Shown piece by piece: positions 25,714-36,058 of a DNA stretch of 64,000 bases (position 1 is the stretch's first letter; each line of letters begins with the position of its first letter). The DNA lies in the NCBI RefSeq assembly GCF_020164455.1, contig NZ_JAIQWW010000004.1, forward strand, positions 124,001 through 188,000, read 5' to 3'. Source of the stretch: Phyllobacterium chamaecytisi (GTDB lineage: Bacteria; Pseudomonadota; Alphaproteobacteria; Rhizobiales; Rhizobiaceae). The notes below the pieces were generated by a model, which saw only the letters and a list, made by a program, of their open reading frames with translations, searched no databases and was not told the origin of the DNA. Made by a program: the position numbers and the translations under genes.

Positions 25714-25935
25714 AATCAAGACATACCTAGGGGTCAGAGCCCATTGATTTAACCGAAATGGTATGGGGCTTGCTGTTCGGAAACAAGTAGCTTTTCTCGC
25801 ATCTTTTGCCGTTCGGCGTTTCGGTCGAGTCCTCAGTTCCTCCGTCGGAAAAAACACGCTTGTGCATGTCATGTTCCCGCGATCCTATAAGTGAAAGCTG
25901 TATTTCCAGCTGCCGTAAACGGGAGGGCAAAACCA

Positions 25936-26331
25936 ATGACGCTGAAATGTATCAATCCTGACGGTATCTCGCCCCCGCAGACCTACAGCCATGTGATCGT
26001 TGCTACAGGCAGCCGAATGGTTTTTATCGCCGGACAGGTGGCTGAAGACAGCCAGGGTAAGCTTGTTGGTCGCGGTGATATGACGGCGCAGGCCCGTCAG
26101 GTATTTGCAAATATCGGGCGGGCGCTTGCCGCTGCGGGCGCCGAACCTCGACAGGTTACGAAGCTGACAATCTTCGTCGCCAATTACCAGCGCGAGCACC
26201 TAGCCATGATCGAAGAAGGACGCGCTGCCTTGTTCAAAGATCACAAGCCAACCGACACGCTGGTCGGTGTCGCTGCGCTGACCAACCCCGATTACCTTCT
26301 GGAAGTTGACGCAGTGGCGGTACTAGAGTGA
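25936..26331 (+). CDS. ridA: RidA family protein
   Basis: A 131-residue member of the RidA/YjgF/YER057c/UK114 family. Start at 25936, after GGGAGGG; the frame runs a further 45 bases upstream without need. The pattern FIAGQVAEDSQGKL, followed by ANIGRALAAAGAEPRQVTKLTIFV and the C-terminal LEVDAVAVL, is the family core. RidA proper deaminates reactive enamine intermediates using an Arg near the C-terminus. Here the region YLLEVDA lacks the typical VEIE-x-I/V-A-x Arg block, so it may belong to a RidA-like subfamily with another role. Confidence 0.87.
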   Translation: MTLKCINPDGISPPQTYSHVIVATGSRMVFIAGQVAEDSQGKLVGRGDMTAQARQVFANIGRALAAAGAEPRQVTKLTIFVANYQREHLAMIEEGRAALFKDHKPTDTLVGVAALTNPDYLLEVDAVAVLE

Positions 26332-26442
26332 TATACATCAAAAGTATTAGTCCTTGAACTATGCCTCCAACAGGAGTACATCATAAAGACTAGGCGCGGC
26401 TCCTCCTCCCTGCTTTTGGCGCGCGCCTGGTTCCCCCCATTA

Positions 26443-26469
26443 AGCCGGACGCAAGTCCGGCTATTTTTT
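26443..26469 (+). terminator. Rho-independent terminator after ridA
   Basis: AGCCGGAC, loop GCAA, GTCCGGCT, then ATTTTTTT (26443-26469). It lies 112 bases past the ridA stop. The 370-base gap to lpdA holds nothing else clear; a short AT-rich stretch follows. Confidence 0.85.
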
Positions 26470-26704
26470 AGACCCGAAGCTCTCGAAAAGATTAATTGAA
26501 CGATCGTTAAATTAATTCCTCGGCGAGATACGCTTTTCCTGGCGGTTTTTCGGCATTTCAATCCATTGAACCGCTATTTCAAAACTATTCTGATGCAAGT
26601 CCGAGCGATTCCTGCGCAAGGAATTCCGATTCCTATGCAAGAATCCCCGAAACCGGCGCAGAATTTTCAACCGCCAGCTTCAACTTGATTGCACCGAGTT
26701 GCGC

Positions 26705-28102
26705 TCAGATATGCAGTGCGTGTCCCAGCGCCTTGAGGGCGGCTTCCTGAAAACCTTCGCTCTGTGTCGGGTGGGCGTGGATCGTCCCGGCGATATCTTC
26801 CAGTCGTGCACCCATCTCCAGGGCAAGGGCAAAGGAGGCCGAGAGCTCGGATACACCCTGCCCGACCGCCTGGATTCCGAGGATAAGATGGTTGCCGGCA
26901 GCGGCGACGACTCGGACGAAACCCTCCTCGCCTTCCTGTGTCATTGCGCGGCCATTGGCGGCAAAGGGAAACAGGCCGATCTTGATTTCGTGTCCGGCTT
27001 CCTTTGCCTCTTCGGGAGAAAAGCCAACAGAAACAATCTCCGGATCGGTAAAACACACTGCCGCGATAGCGCGTTTATCCCAGCTGCGGTTTTCGCCGGC
27101 AATGATTTCCGCCACCATTTCGCCTTGCGCCATGGCCCGGTGTGCGAGCATGGGTTCGCCGGTCACGTCGCCAATGGCATAAACGCCGCGCATCGAGGTG
27201 CGGCACTTATCATCGATTCTGACGAACTTTCCGTCCATGTCGAGGTCGATTTCCTCAAGTCCCCAGCCGGTCGTCACCGGCTTGCGGCCGACAGTAACCA
27301 GCACCTTGTCAGCCGGGATTCTCTCGTCCTTGCCGTCCGCGGTTTCGATCAGCAACGCATCGCCCTTTGTGCTCATGCCCTTGGCCTTGGCTCCGGTCAG
27401 TATCGTCATACCTAACTCATTGATATGCTTGACGATTGGCCGGGTCAGCTCCGCATCGTACTGCGGCAGGATTTTGGGCAATGCCTCGACGACCGTCACT
27501 TTGGAGCCGAGCTTGGCAAAGGCTGTCCCGAGTTCGAGACCGATATAACCGCCTCCGACAACGACCAGTTTCTGCGGGATTTTCTGCAGAGCCAGCGCCT
27601 CGGTCGAGGAAATGACATCGCCGCCAAACGGCAGCGAGGGAATCTCGACAGGAGCCGAACCCGTTGCAATCACTACGTTTTCTGCTCTGATAATCTGCTG
27701 GCCAGTCAGTGTTTCGACCTCGACGGTCTTGCCGTCGCGAAACCTGGCCTTGCCGGTGACGATCTTGACATTGGCCTTCTTGAGCAGCCCGGCGACGCCA
27801 TTGTTCAGGCGGCTGACAATCCCGTCTTTCCACGCAATGGTCTTCGAAAAGTCGATTGCCGGCTCACTCACGGAAATACCGAGAGGCGTATGATTGGCGG
27901 CGAAATGCGCAACCTTTTCAAACTCTTGCGCGGCGTGGATCAGTGCTTTGGAAGGGATGCACCCGACCATCAGGCAGGTGCCGCCAACCTTTGCCGCTTC
28001 AACAATGACCGTATCGACATTCAGCTGGCCAGCCCGAATGGCGCAGATATAGCCGCCGGGACCCGCGCCGATGACCAGCAGTTTGCAGGAGATGTCCTTC
28101 AT
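26705..28102 (-). CDS. lpdA: Dihydrolipoyl dehydrogenase (E3 of branched-chain complex)
   Basis: A 465-residue FAD flavoprotein reoxidising the lipoyl groups of the E2 subunit. The FAD motif is [16 protein letters not shown], the redox disulfide is C43-x4-C48 in [13 protein letters not shown], the NAD motif [12 protein letters not shown], and the C-terminal His-Glu pair lies in HAHPTQSE. It is the last gene of a four-gene operon (E1 alpha, E1 beta, E2, E3), three bases after the E2 stop. Other alleles of lpd are expected for pyruvate and oxoglutarate complexes. Confidence 0.95.
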   Translation of the reverse strand: MKDISCKLLVIGAGPGGYICAIRAGQLNVDTVIVEAAKVGGTCLMVGCIPSKALIHAAQEFEKVAHFAANHTPLGISVSEPAIDFSKTIAWKDGIVSRLNNGVAGLLKKANVKIVTGKARFRDGKTVEVETLTGQQIIRAENVVIATGSAPVEIPSLPFGGDVISSTEALALQKIPQKLVVVGGGYIGLELGTAFAKLGSKVTVVEALPKILPQYDAELTRPIVKHINELGMTILTGAKAKGMSTKGDALLIETADGKDERIPADKVLVTVGRKPVTTGWGLEEIDLDMDGKFVRIDDKCRTSMRGVYAIGDVTGEPMLAHRAMAQGEMVAEIIAGENRSWDKRAIAAVCFTDPEIVSVGFSPEEAKEAGHEIKIGLFPFAANGRAMTQEGEEGFVRVVAAAGNHLILGIQAVGQGVSELSASFALALEMGARLEDIAGTIHAHPTQSEGFQEAALKALGHALHI

Positions 28103-28105
28103 CGC

Positions 28106-29407
28106 TCAACCTTCCACAAAAATCAGCGCTGGCGTTTCAAGCAGCGTCTTGATTCGCTGAATGAAAACAGCAGCATCCCAGCCGTCGATAACGCGATGGT
28201 CGAAACTCGAGGACAGGTTCATCATCTTGCGGGGGATAAAGTTCGTTCCATCCCACATCGGCCGTGTCATGATCTTGTTGACGCCAATGATCGCCACTTC
28301 CGGATAGTTGATGACAGGCGTCGTCACCACACCGCCCATGCTGCCGAGCGACGTGATCGTGATCGTCGACCCGCTCAGCTGCTCGCGCGTTGCCGTACCG
28401 GTTTTGGCCGCATCTGCCAGCAAATTGGCCTCCGCAGCGCAATCCCACAGCGTGCGGGCCTCGGCATGCTTGACCACCGGAACCACCAAGCCGTTCGGCG
28501 TCTGCGCCGCGATGCCGATGTGGACGCCGCCATGCTGGTGGATGACATTGGCTTCGTCGTCGTAAAGCGCATTGAGCTGCGGCTGATCGGCAATTGCCCG
28601 CACCATCGCCCGCATCAGAAACGGCAGAATGGTCAGTTTTGACTGCTCGGCGCGCTTGTTGGCATTGAGTGTCGCGCGCAATTCCTCCAGCGACGAGACA
28701 TCGATTTCCTCGACATAGGTGATGTGCGGAATGTGCGATTTGGCAATCGCCATTTTCTCCGCGATCTTGCGGCGCAGGCCTACTACCTTGATTTCCTTGA
28801 CGGAATTGTCGGGAGCAAGTGCCGTAATACCGGGCTTTTGCTTGCCCCGCGCGAAGAAGGCTTCAAGATCTTCATGGCTAATCCGCCCGGCCGGACCCGT
28901 GCCGCTGACCTGACGAAGGTCCACGCCGGCCTCTTTGGCCCGCAACCGAACGGCTGGAGACGCAAGCGGCTTCTCGCCTTCATCGCGCGGCGCGTTGGCG
29001 CTAAAAGGACTTGTTACAACCGACGTTTTTTGCGCAGCCGGAGGAGCTATTGGCTTTGATTTTTCCGCTGGAGCTTTCGGCGCTTGGGCCTTTTTCTCCG
29101 CCTCTGGTGCCGGCGCCTCGGCCTTCACCGGTTTAGCTGGAGCGGCCTCGACCACGTGGCCTTCGCCTTCAATCTTCAAGCGGACCAGCGGCGATCCAAT
29201 GGCAAGGACCTGACCAATCTCGCCGCCGAGCCAGATGATCTCGCCGTCAACTGGCGACGGAATCTCGACCGTCGCCTTGTCGGTCATCACAGCGGCAAGC
29301 ACCGTGTCCTCGCGGACCAGATCGCCGATTTTCACATTCCATTCAACGAGTTCGGCTTCCGCAACGCCTTCACCGACATCCGGCAGCTTGATGATATACT
29401 CACCCAT
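28106..29407 (-). CDS. bkdB: Branched-chain 2-oxoacid dehydrogenase E2 (acyltransferase)
   Basis: A 433-residue E2. The ATG at 29407 (MGEYIIKLPDVGEG) follows GGAGGG; an extension to 29446 overlaps E1 beta. The lipoyl domain (1-85) holds the lipoyl Lys K44 in MTDKATVEIP. An Ala/Pro/Lys linker, the E3/E1-binding domain (ASPAVRLRAKEAGVDLRQV, near 160) and the catalytic domain with SSFDHRVIDGWDAA (His-Asp pair) follow. It passes acyl groups from E1 to CoA. Confidence 0.94.
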   Translation of the reverse strand: MGEYIIKLPDVGEGVAEAELVEWNVKIGDLVREDTVLAAVMTDKATVEIPSPVDGEIIWLGGEIGQVLAIGSPLVRLKIEGEGHVVEAAPAKPVKAEAPAPEAEKKAQAPKAPAEKSKPIAPPAAQKTSVVTSPFSANAPRDEGEKPLASPAVRLRAKEAGVDLRQVSGTGPAGRISHEDLEAFFARGKQKPGITALAPDNSVKEIKVVGLRRKIAEKMAIAKSHIPHITYVEEIDVSSLEELRATLNANKRAEQSKLTILPFLMRAMVRAIADQPQLNALYDDEANVIHQHGGVHIGIAAQTPNGLVVPVVKHAEARTLWDCAAEANLLADAAKTGTATREQLSGSTITITSLGSMGGVVTTPVINYPEVAIIGVNKIMTRPMWDGTNFIPRKMMNLSSSFDHRVIDGWDAAVFIQRIKTLLETPALIFVEG

Positions 29408-29411
29408 AGCG

Positions 29412-30425
29412 CTATCCCTCCAGCGTTTCGACGAGCGCGCGTCCAAGACGTAACGGTCCCGGGAAATAATCCCATTCCTGCGCGTGCGGATAAGGCGTAT
29501 CCCACCCGGTCACCCGCGCGACCGGCGCTTCGAGCTTGTAGAAGCAATGTTCCTGGACCAATGCCGCAAGTTCGGCGCCAAAACCCGAGGTCAACGTTGC
29601 TTCGTGCACCACGACGCAACGGCCGGTCTTTGAAACGGATTCGATGATGGTTTCGAGATCGAGCGGCAAAAGCGTGCGGAGATCGATGATTTCCGCGTCT
29701 ATGCCGTGTTCCTCTGCAGCGGCTTCGGCCACGTAAACCATTGTGCCATAAGCAAGAATCGTGAGTTTCGAACCTTCGCGGCGCTTGATCGCCTTGCCAA
29801 GCGGTACCGTATAATGACCGTCCGGAACTTCGCCGAGATCGTGCTTCGACCAAGGCGTTACCGGCCTGTCATAGTGTCCGTCGAACGGCCCATTATAGAG
29901 CCGCTTGGGTTCAAGGAAGATCACCGGGTCGGGATCTTCGATCGCCGAAATCAGCAAGCCCTTGGCGTCATGCGGATTGGAGGGAACCACCACTTTCAGC
30001 CCGGAAACATGGGTAAACAAAGCCTCAGGGCTTTGACTGTGGGTCTGACCGCCAAATATACCGCCGCCAACCGGCATTCGCACAACGATCGGGCAGGTAA
30101 AGTCACCATTGGACCTGTACCGCAGGCGTGCCGCCTCCGAAACGATCTGGTCATATGCCGGATAGACATAATCGGCGAACTGGATCTCGATGCAGGGTTT
30201 CAGGCCATAGGCGGCCATGCCGATCGCCGCGCCGACAATACCTGCCTCGCTGATCGGCGCATCGAAGCATCGCGTCTTGCCATATTTCGCCTGCAGTCCC
30301 TGGGTACAGCGGAAAACACCACCGAAAAAGCCCACATCTTCACCGAACACGACAACATTGTCATCGCGTTCCATCATGATATCCATCGCATCGCGAATAG
30401 CTTCAATCATAGTCTTACGCGGCAT
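29412..30425 (-). CDS. bkdA2: Branched-chain 2-oxoacid dehydrogenase E1 beta
   Basis: A 337-residue beta subunit of the E1 heterotetramer, which with E1 alpha decarboxylates branched 2-oxoacids. It starts MPRKTMIEAIRDAMDIMMER, includes the block FGEDVGFFGGVFRCT, the strand QFADYVYPAYDQIVSE, and the conserved RMPVGGGIFGG with the QSPEALF region. Ends four bases before the E2 start. Size and order match Pseudomonas BkdA2. Confidence 0.94.
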   Translation of the reverse strand: MPRKTMIEAIRDAMDIMMERDDNVVVFGEDVGFFGGVFRCTQGLQAKYGKTRCFDAPISEAGIVGAAIGMAAYGLKPCIEIQFADYVYPAYDQIVSEAARLRYRSNGDFTCPIVVRMPVGGGIFGGQTHSQSPEALFTHVSGLKVVVPSNPHDAKGLLISAIEDPDPVIFLEPKRLYNGPFDGHYDRPVTPWSKHDLGEVPDGHYTVPLGKAIKRREGSKLTILAYGTMVYVAEAAAEEHGIDAEIIDLRTLLPLDLETIIESVSKTGRCVVVHEATLTSGFGAELAALVQEHCFYKLEAPVARVTGWDTPYPHAQEWDYFPGPLRLGRALVETLEG

Positions 30426-30428
30426 CTG

Positions 30429-31829
<1,401 letters not shown>

Positions 31830-31980
31830 TTATGGGCGGGTGAAATCGAGCCCGGCAAAAAAGCAATTTTTCGCCACTTCACCGGCAGCGCGCGCATTTA
31901 TGCGATCAAAGCCTGAATGGATTTTGTAATGAAATGTTCGGCGGAAGGGCCAGAGCCTGACCGAAAATTCGACAGGGGGT

Positions 31981-32078
31981 GGCGAAAATGGTGATTTCCG
32001 AGCACCGAAGCGGAGCGTACGTTGGGTACGTGAGCATCGGAGCGCAGAAAAGCGCCATTTGCAGCCCGCCTTGGCGAA
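31981..32078. repeat. Dispersed 98-base palindromic repeat, copy A
   Basis: About 80% identical to 52080-52177. Core: cgagcaccgaagcggagcgt then acgtt-ggg-tacgtgagca, a near palindrome, followed by gcagaaaagcgccatttgca. Lies upstream of bkdA1 in a 420-base non-coding gap, downstream of the DUF2336 stop. Confidence 0.85.
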
Positions 32079-32093
32079 TTTACGTTCAGGCTC

Positions 32094-33236
32094 TTACGCG
32101 GCGGCGATTGCCATTGCATGATCCCGCGCATCTTCCCGAATTGCCTCGAGATATATCCTCTTGAGCAGCGATAGCATGTCGTCATTGGCAGCGGCAGGAA
32201 CAGCACCATTGGTAGCCGGCGCGACGTGCTCGATCATTCTGCGCACAATTTCCTGCGAATTGATAACCAGTTTGCCATTGGCAACGCCGTGCCAACTGTT
32301 GAGCGCCACTCGCAGCGGCTGATGCGTACTTGCGGGAAGGCCGGCAGCGCTGAACAATGCACACAATGCCGTGGCCCGGCCATCGATCAAAAGGCTTCGC
32401 ACGCGCGCCAGGCTATAGCCCGAGAGCATAACAAGGATCGCACCGAAGAAATCGATCTTTCCGCACGCAACGATCCGGATGACGAATGCAGTCGTGAGGT
32501 CACCGCGCAACTGCAGGTGCTCGATCAATGCCGGATATTCCTCAACCGAGGTCTCCGCCACAAGGGTGATCGATGCCTTGACGCAAGCTTCCTGCGTAAC
32601 GCGCCTTGCCCGCCGCTCGCCCATCAATGCCACAACAATGTCCATCTGGCACAGCGCTTCGGCGATGCAGATTGCCAAGGCATGGCGGCAATCGGCAGGC
32701 AATCGCTCATTGTCGACAAGGAGGGCGCGAATTTCAGCCACATGACCCAAGCGCTCGATCAAGCGGCGAAAGCTGATGTGAGCTATCTGCGCCTGGGTGT
32801 TGGCCAGAAGCTCCAGCACGGCAATGGTCTCGCCGATCTCAATGATTGCAGCGCTGACCGCAATTGATACCTTGGGCCTCGCCGCTATGACTTTCTGTGC
32901 GTCGCCACTTCCGCCGGCTACACAATCGATCAGATCGGCATCGCTGAGAAGCACGGATCGCGCCAGCATATAGGTGGCGATCTCTATTTGATCGCGGGCA
33001 AGACCGGCAACGATGTGAATTGGGGCATGAGCGCTTGTGGAGAACACGTCGGCAAGCGCCAACCGCACTTTTGGCGAAGGATCGTCCAGGAGCAGCGTCA
33101 ATACGGTCTCTGTGGCACAACGTTCGTCGAAATCGAGGTCGGAATGCAGGTAAATATGGGCCAACGCAGCCGCTGCATGACAACGCTGCGCAACCGAAAC
33201 ATTATCAATCATTTTCAGATAGTGCTGTACCGACAT
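32094..33236 (-). CDS. DUF2336 domain protein
   Basis: A 380-residue cytosolic protein made of helical repeats (several HEAT-like pairs: DDPSPKVRLALADVFSTSAHAPIHIVAGLARD and later LLVDNERLPADCRHALAICIAEAL). It fits the alphaproteobacterial DUF2336 family, whose role is unknown and sometimes linked to cell-cycle or signalling proteins. The start at 33236 is natural. Own transcript, 160 bases from the divergent MaoC gene at 33398. Confidence 0.85.
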   Translation of the reverse strand: MSVQHYLKMIDNVSVAQRCHAAAALAHIYLHSDLDFDERCATETVLTLLLDDPSPKVRLALADVFSTSAHAPIHIVAGLARDQIEIATYMLARSVLLSDADLIDCVAGGSGDAQKVIAARPKVSIAVSAAIIEIGETIAVLELLANTQAQIAHISFRRLIERLGHVAEIRALLVDNERLPADCRHALAICIAEALCQMDIVVALMGERRARRVTQEACVKASITLVAETSVEEYPALIEHLQLRGDLTTAFVIRIVACGKIDFFGAILVMLSGYSLARVRSLLIDGRATALCALFSAAGLPASTHQPLRVALNSWHGVANGKLVINSQEIVRRMIEHVAPATNGAVPAAANDDMLSLLKRIYLEAIREDARDHAMAIAAA

Positions 33237-33397
33237 TTATCTTGCGCCCCACAGTCTTTGTTAAATTAGACTTTAGTGGCAAAAGGTTTACGAACGGTTC
33301 ACCATGTCGATTAACCATAACAAGGCGGCAGCACGCACGTGTTGCGATCCCGGTAAAGCCGACCTAGACTCCTGCAAAAGAGGAGACGCGAGAAATC

Positions 33398-33853
33398 ATG
33401 GCAGGGCTATATCTGGAAGACTTTGAAATCGGACATGTATTCCAGCACGCGCTGCGCAAGACTGTCACCGAGAGCGACAACATGCTGTTTACGGTCATGA
33501 CCCTCAATCCGCAGCCGCTGCACATCGATTTCGAATATGCCAGCAAGACAGAATGGGGCAAGCCGCTGGTGAATTCGTTGTTTACGCTTGGCCTGATGAT
33601 TGGCATTTCGGTCAACGATACAACTGTGGGCACGACGATTGCCAATCTTGGCATGACCGACGTGACATTCCCCGCCCCGCTGTTTCATGGCGATACCGTG
33701 CGGGTCGAAACACAGGTGATCTCGGCCCGAAAATCCAAATCAAAGCCGGATCGGGGCATCGTCGAATTCGAGCACCGGGCTTTCAATCAATTCGGTGTAC
33801 TTGTCGCGAAATGCACACGGCAAGCCATGATGAAATCGAAGGCCGCCGCCTGA
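33398..33853 (+). CDS. MaoC family hydratase
   Basis: A 151-residue hotdog-fold protein. RBS GAGGAGACGCGAG ahead of the start. The hydratase 2 motif is MTLNPQPLHIDFEYA, with the Asn/Gln-Pro-x-H-x-D arrangement of an R-specific hydratase, followed by a fold-completing FHGDTVRVETQVIS. Length is half that of mesaconyl-CoA hydratase, so it should work as a dimer on a CoA ester. It is coupled (TGATG) to a CitE-like lyase, so the pair probably hydrates an unsaturated dicarboxylic CoA ester and cleaves the product. Confidence 0.87.
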   Translation: MAGLYLEDFEIGHVFQHALRKTVTESDNMLFTVMTLNPQPLHIDFEYASKTEWGKPLVNSLFTLGLMIGISVNDTTVGTTIANLGMTDVTFPAPLFHGDTVRVETQVISARKSKSKPDRGIVEFEHRAFNQFGVLVAKCTRQAMMKSKAAA

Positions 33854-34719
33854 TGCGCTCGCTCTTGTTCGTTCCGGGCGATTCTGAAAAGAAGCTGGAG
33901 AAGGGCTTGACCAGCGGGGCCGACGTCTTGCTGATCGACCTTGAGGATTCGGTGAGTGTCGAGCGCAAGGAAGCGGCAAGAACAATAGCCGCCGAGTTTC
34001 TTGCTGCAAACCGAGACAGGCCCTCGCCGCGCCTGTTCGTTCGCATCAATGACCTCACCAGCGGTCTGGCGGATGACGACCTAGCGGCGGTGATGCCATC
34101 CCTTCCCCATGGAATTCTCCTGCCAAAATCCAACAGCGGCAAGGATGTGACACGGCTCTCGGCCAAACTCAACGTTTGCGAAGCGCGTACAGGCGTCGAG
34201 GAAGGATCGACACAGATAATCGCCATCATCACCGAAACTGCGATCGGGACACTCTCGGCGGCGAGTTATCCTGGCGCATCAACCCGTCTGATTGGCTTGA
34301 GCTGGGGGGCGGAAGACCTGTCTGCGGCAATCGGCGCTCGCACCGCCCGCAACGAGTCCGGGCGTTATACGGATATCTTCCGGCTGGCTCGGGCAGTGAC
34401 GATCCTCGGTGCATCGGCGGCAGATGTTGCCTCGATTGACACGGTCTATATCAACTACCGCGATGATGAGGGGCTCGCGCGTGAATGCGCTGAGGCTGAA
34501 CGCGACGGGTTTACCGCCAAGCTGGCCATTCATCCAGCGCAGATACCGATCATCAATCACGCGTTTACACCGTCGCCGGAGTCCGTGGCGCATGCCCGAA
34601 GGATAATTGACGCGTTTGCCGCTGACCCCGCTGCCGGTGTGATCGGTATCGATGGCGAGATGGTCGACCGTCCGCATCTGCGACGGGCAGAGCGGCTTAT
34701 CGCTCGTTCAGCTCGCTGA
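33853..34719 (+). CDS. CitE-like CoA ester lyase (HpcH/HpaI family)
   Basis: A 288-residue TIM-barrel protein. The ATG at 33853 overlaps the MaoC stop; a longer open frame upstream is out of phase with real coding. MRSLLFVPGDSEKKLEKGL and LIDLEDSV are the CitE/Mcl N-terminal blocks. Metal ligands: Glu in IAIITETAIGT, Asp in LSWGAEDL. Absence of a citrate lyase alpha/gamma set makes it a stand-alone lyase for malyl-, citramalyl- or beta-methylmalyl-CoA. Its last 12 bases overlap the flavin reductase gene on the other strand. Confidence 0.88.
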   Translation: MRSLLFVPGDSEKKLEKGLTSGADVLLIDLEDSVSVERKEAARTIAAEFLAANRDRPSPRLFVRINDLTSGLADDDLAAVMPSLPHGILLPKSNSGKDVTRLSAKLNVCEARTGVEEGSTQIIAIITETAIGTLSAASYPGASTRLIGLSWGAEDLSAAIGARTARNESGRYTDIFRLARAVTILGASAADVASIDTVYINYRDDEGLARECAEAERDGFTAKLAIHPAQIPIINHAFTPSPESVAHARRIIDAFAADPAAGVIGIDGEMVDRPHLRRAERLIARSAR

Positions 34720-35322
34720 TTCATCCCACTTTGGGCGGAACATCTGGAACGTGTCGGAAACCGAAGCGAAATCCATATAGCCGAGGCGTGAAACCGGCTG
34801 GGCTTTCGTCATGTCCACGAGGCCGCCGGTCAGGATTTCTTCGCTTATATGCACGCCAACCACTTCGCCGATGACCATGATCGAAGCCACCGGGTTACCG
34901 TGGCGATCTTTCGGATTGCGGATTTCGGTCACGACGCATTCCAGCGTCGAAAAGGCTTCAGCCACACGCGGCGCATTGATCATCGTGCAGTCGACCGGCG
35001 TCAGCCCGGAGTACTCGAACTCGCTGACGCCGCGCGGTGCATTCACCGACGTTGCGTTCATGGCGACGGCAAGGTTTGCGCTGACCAGATTAGCGGCGAA
35101 CTCGCCGGTCTCTTCGATAAAGGACACACTGTCCTTGTGACCCTCGGAACAAAACATGATGAGACAAGGCTTGGTGCTGATCATGTTGAAAAAGGAGTAT
35201 GGCGCGAGATTGACCTTGCCGTCCTTCGAGCGGCTGGAAATCCATCCGATCGGTCTCGGGGCAACTATAGCCTTCAACGGATCATGCGGCAGGCCGTGGC
35301 CATCCTCGTATTTGTAGAACAT
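34708..35322 (-). CDS. Flavin reductase family protein
   Basis: A 204-residue FMN-binding split-barrel protein. KAIVAPRPIGWISSRSKDGKVNLAPYSFFN is the FMN phosphate-binding region of the DIM6/NTAB family, followed by SEGHKDSVSFIEETGEFAANLVS. These proteins supply reduced flavin or act as flavoprotein oxidoreductases. It lies between a CoA lyase (convergent, 12-base overlap) and a nitroreductase gene (same strand, upstream, 8-base gap), which suggests a redox pair with the latter. Confidence 0.9.
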   Translation of the reverse strand: MFYKYEDGHGLPHDPLKAIVAPRPIGWISSRSKDGKVNLAPYSFFNMISTKPCLIMFCSEGHKDSVSFIEETGEFAANLVSANLAVAMNATSVNAPRGVSEFEYSGLTPVDCTMINAPRVAEAFSTLECVVTEIRNPKDRHGNPVASIMVIGEVVGVHISEEILTGGLVDMTKAQPVSRLGYMDFASVSDTFQMFRPKWDESAS

Positions 35323-35330
35323 CTAGGGTC

Positions 35331-35924
35331 CTAGCCTTCCCACGGGCCCGAATATTCCGACAGTATATCCTTGATCTCGGGTCGCGGACGTTCCGGAACC
35401 TTCTGGGCGCAAGTACCTATATGGACGAAGCCGGTTACGCGCTCATGCGGCGCCAGCCCAAGCAGTGCGCGGCCCTTTTCATCGGATGCGTACCAGTTGC
35501 TGATCCAGTTGGTGGCATAGCCAAGCGCGTTGGCCGCAAGAGAAAGCTTCATCGCCGCGGCGCCGGAAGACAGGAACTGCTCCCATTCCGGAATATGATG
35601 CTCGACCGGCGAGAAAACCACGCCAATCACCAATGGTGCGCGGGCGAAGCGCTTGAGTTCCTGATCGCGGCGCTGCTCAGTCAGCGGACCTTCGCGCTCT
35701 TCAGCAAGATCGGCAAGATATTTGCCAATCTGAACACGCGCTTCTCCCCGGTAGAGGATAAAGCGCCAAGGAGTGAGCCGGCCATGATCGGGCACCCGCG
35801 AGGCGATACGAATCATCGTCTGGATTTCATCGTCCGAAGGCGCCGGAAGACCAATGGCCGAGATAGGCGTCGAACTGCGGGTTGACAGGAATTCTATGAT
35901 CGAATTGGGAGCGGATGTATCCAT
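35331..35924 (-). CDS. Nitroreductase family protein (YdjA-like)
   Basis: A 197-residue FMN oxidoreductase. RSSTPISAIGLPAPSDDEIQTMI is the N-terminal FMN segment with Arg-Ser-Ser; PDHGRLTPWRFILYRGE and the C-terminal GFVHIGTCAQKVPERPRPE complete the fold. Dimer enzyme using NAD(P)H. Eight bases upstream of the flavin reductase gene on the same strand; likely co-transcribed. Substrate unknown. Confidence 0.9.
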   Translation of the reverse strand: MDTSAPNSIIEFLSTRSSTPISAIGLPAPSDDEIQTMIRIASRVPDHGRLTPWRFILYRGEARVQIGKYLADLAEEREGPLTEQRRDQELKRFARAPLVIGVVFSPVEHHIPEWEQFLSSGAAAMKLSLAANALGYATNWISNWYASDEKGRALLGLAPHERVTGFVHIGTCAQKVPERPRPEIKDILSEYSGPWEG

Positions 35925-36058
35925 GTTTTAAAACGGCGGTCCTGATTTAAGTCGTATACTTGCTTGCGCGGACAATGTGGTGGTTTCATCCGCCAAGTAA
36001 AGGTAGCACGCTAAGAAAAAGCCTTGAAATTGCCATCGGCTTCGGATCAAACCGTTTC

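Noticed and set aside
27425-28642. 405-codon open frame antisense to lpdA and E2
   Set aside because: Shadow crossing two certain genes.
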